In this document: piece after piece, positions 61,534 to 64,000 of the stretch
How positions within the stretch are numbered: position 1 is the stretch's first letter
How the letters are laid out: each line of letters starts with the position of its first letter
Source: Alitta virens
Lineage: Eukaryota; Annelida; Polychaeta; Phyllodocida; Nereididae
Direction of reading: 5' to 3'
NCBI GenBank assembly: GCA_932294295.1
Contig: OW028585.1
Coordinates: 20,095,912 to 20,159,911, forward strand
Length of the DNA: 64,000 bases
The notes under the pieces: generated by a model
Told to the model about the DNA's origin: nothing
What the model saw: only the letters and a program-made list of their open reading frames with translations
Databases searched by the model: none
Position numbers and translations under genes: made by a program

Positions 61534-63110
61534 CAATGATCGAACATTTCAGAATTGTCAAACTCAATTTTCATTCAAACCAAAATGGTTGGACTCAATG
61601 TTTGATTAATTCAGAATGGTCATACTGAATGTTTGACCAAATCAGAATAGTCAAACTCAATGATCGAACATTTCAGAATTGTCAAACTCAATTTTCAATC
61701 AAACCAAAATGGTTGGACTCAATGTATGATTATCTCAGAATGGTCATACTGAATGTCTGATCAACTCAGAATAGTCAGACTCAATGATCGATCATCTCAG
61801 AATTGTCAAACTCAATGACGAACATTTCAGAATTGTCAAACTCAATTTTCATTCAAACCAAAATGGTTGGACTCAATGTTTGATTAATTCAGAATGGTCA
61901 TACTTAATGTTTGACCAAATCAGAATAGTCAAACTGAATGATTGAACATTTCAGAATTGTCAAACGCAATTTTCAATCAAACCAAAATGGTTGGACTCAA
62001 TGTTTGATTAATTCAGAATGGTCATACTGAATGTTTGACCAAATCAGAATAGTCAAACTCAATGATCGAACATTTCAGAATTGTCAAACTCAATTTTCAA
62101 TCAAACCAAAATGGTTTGACTGAATGTTTGATTAACTCAGATTGGTCAAACAGAATGTCTGATCAACTCAGAATAGTCATACTCAATGATCGATCATCTC
62201 AGAATTGTCAAACTCAATGATCGAACATTTCAGAATTGTCAAACTCAATTTTCATTCAAACCAAAATGGTTGGACTCAATGTTTCATTAATTCAGAATGG
62301 TCATACTCAATGTTTGATCAACTCAGAATAGTCAAACTCAATGATCGAACATTTCAGAATTGTCAAACGCAATTTTCAATCAAACCAAAATGGTTGGACT
62401 CAATGTATGATTATCTCAGAATGGTCATACTGAATGTTTGATCAACTCAGAATAGTCAGAGTCAATGATCGATCATCTCAGAATTGTCAAACTCAATGAT
62501 CGAACATTTCAGAATTGTCAAACTCAATTTTCATTCAAACCAAAATGGTTGGACTCAATGTTTGATTAGCTCAGAATGGTCATACTAAATGTTTGACCAA
62601 ATCAGAATAGTCAAACTCAATGATCGAACATTTCAGAATTGTCAAACTCAATGATCGAACATTTCAGAATTGTCAAACTCAATTTTCATTCAAACCAAAA
62701 TGGTTGGACTCAATGTTTGATTAATTCAGAATGGTCATACTTAATGTTTGACCAAATCAGAATAGTCAAACTGAATGATCGAACATTTCAGAATTGTCAA
62801 ACGCAATTTTCAATCAAACCAAAATGGTTGGACTCAATGTATGATTATCTCAGAATGGTCATACTGAATGTTTGATCAACTCAGAATAGTCAGACTCAAT
62901 GATCGAACATTTCCGAATTGTCAAACTCAATTTTCATTCAAACCAAAATGGTTGGACTCAATGTTTGATTAGCTCAGAATGGTCATACTAAATGTTTGAC
63001 GAAATCAGAATAGTCAAACTCAATGATCGAACATTTCAGAATTGTCAAACTCAGTGATCGAACATTTCAGAATTGTCAAACTCAATTTTCATTCAAACCA
63101 AAATGGTTGG
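59040..63110. repeat. 2,076-bp tandem duplication within the satellite
   Basis: About 59040-61030 recurs at about 61117-63100 (67 monomers, one a base short). Landmarks 60129/62205 and 60563/62639 agree. A few single-base differences are visible (for example near 61511). It overlaps the second copy of the 3,688-bp duplication, so the landmark near 56441 is present three times. Confidence 0.82.
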
Positions 63111-64000
63111 ACTCAATGTTTGATTAATTCAGAATGGTCATACTGAATGTTTGACCAAATCAGAATAGGCAAACTCAATGATCGAACATTTCAGAATTGT
63201 CAAACTCAATTTTCATTCAAACCAAAATGGTTGGACTCAATGTTTGATTAGCTCAGAATGGTCATACTAAATGTTTGACCGAATCAGAATAGTCAAACTC
63301 AATGATCGAACATTTCAGAATTGTCAAACTCAATGATCGAACATTTCAGAATTGTCAAACTCAATTTTCATTCAAACCAAAATGGTTGGACTCAATGTTT
63401 GATTAATTCAGAATGGTCATACTGAATGTTTGACCAAATCAGAATAGTCAAACTCAATGATCGAACATTTCAGAATTGTCAAACTCAATTTTCAATCAAA
63501 CCAAAATGGTTGGACTGAATGTTTGATTAACTCAGATTGGTCAAACAGAATGTCTGATCAACTCAGAATAGTCAGACTCAATGATCGATCATCTCAGAAT
63601 TGTCAAACTCAATGACGAACATTTCAGAATTGTCAAACTCAATTTTCATTCAAACCAAAATGGTTGGACTCAATGTTTGATTAATTCAGAATGGTCATAC
63701 TTAATGTTTGACCAAATCAGAATAGTCAAACTGAATGATCGAATATTTCAGAATTGTCAAACGCAATTTTCAATCAAACCAAAATGGTTGGACTCAATGT
63801 ATGATTATCTCAGAATGGTCATACTGAATGTTTGATCAACTCAGAATATTCAGACTCAATGATCGAACATTTCAGAATTGTCAAACTCAATTTTCATTCA
63901 AACCAAAATGGTTGGACTCAATGTTTGATTAGCTCAGAATGGTCATACTAAATGTTTGGCCGAATCAGAATAGTCAAACTCAATGATCGAACATTTCAGA

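Larger units (their letters stand above)
50620..64000. repeat. Satellite array, 31-bp monomer, continuing past the window edge
   Basis: More than 13 kb, about 430 head-to-tail monomers of 31 bp. Each monomer starts GTCANACTCAATG and ends TCAGAATN, with a variable centre. Four main variants alternate in the body: one with GATCGAACATTT, one with TTTTCATTCAAACC, one with GTTTGATTAATTC or GATTAGCTC, and one with GTTTGACCAAATC, giving 124-bp or 155-bp units (the first variant is often doubled). At the left edge (50620 to about 52.05 kb) the period is instead 9 or 10 monomers (279-310 bp) and monomers are more diverged. It is not a CRISPR array: there are no unique spacers. Frames of 78 aa inside it arise because three monomers make 93 bp. 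Confidence 0.97.

Noticed and set aside
50526..63835. Repeated 78-84-aa open frames in the 13-kb right part
   Set aside because: They are products of the 31-bp satellite: three monomers equal 93 bp, so a frame stays open by repetition. There is no start context, family match or length conservation.
50620..64000. CRISPR-like array (31-bp repeats)
   Set aside because: Monomers abut with no unique spacers, the host is clearly an animal genome, and no cas-like gene is present.

Overview
The window is animal genomic DNA. Genes are split by GT-AG introns of about 100-1,500 bp, intergenic DNA is AT-rich, and small transposons, SINEs and satellite DNA abound. The best-supported source is a marine invertebrate (invertebrate deuterostome or spiralian); the species cannot be fixed from the sequence.

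1-29,738 (+): the 3' half of an LRP1 orthologue, the giant LDL-receptor-related endocytic receptor. I joined 41 complete exons with consistent splice phases into 1,943 codons plus stop. In order they encode the end of an LDLa cluster, two EGF modules, a YWTD propeller with its EGF, an 11-module LDLa cluster, two EGF modules, a last propeller carrying a furin site, an EGF-rich stalk longer than in vertebrates, one transmembrane helix and a tail with two NPxY motifs. The gene's 5' half lies outside the window.

29,739-41,990: a long probable 3' UTR containing a striking cluster of AGGTCA half-sites, a CpG-rich promoter-like patch near 33.4-34.0 kb, then gene-poor DNA with SINEs, a terminal-inverted-repeat (TIR) element with a SINE nested in it, decayed transposon ORFs and a few unexplained exon-like stretches.

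41,998-49,728 (+): a nine-exon gene for an ethanolamine/choline kinase-family protein. The reconstruction gives 374 residues with a Brenner HNDxxxxN motif and one GC-AG intron. Its introns hold a 0.9-kb TIR element, a LINE-like tail and a 180-bp foldback element.

50,620-64,000: a satellite array with a 31-bp monomer running off the right edge. It has 9-10-monomer higher-order repeats at its left edge, 4-5-monomer repeats in the body, and near-identical segmental duplications with periods of 3,688 and 2,076 bp.

The two genes act in separate processes, receptor endocytosis and phospholipid synthesis; nothing shows a functional link beyond proximity. I found no CRISPR array, operon or prokaryotic-type system.
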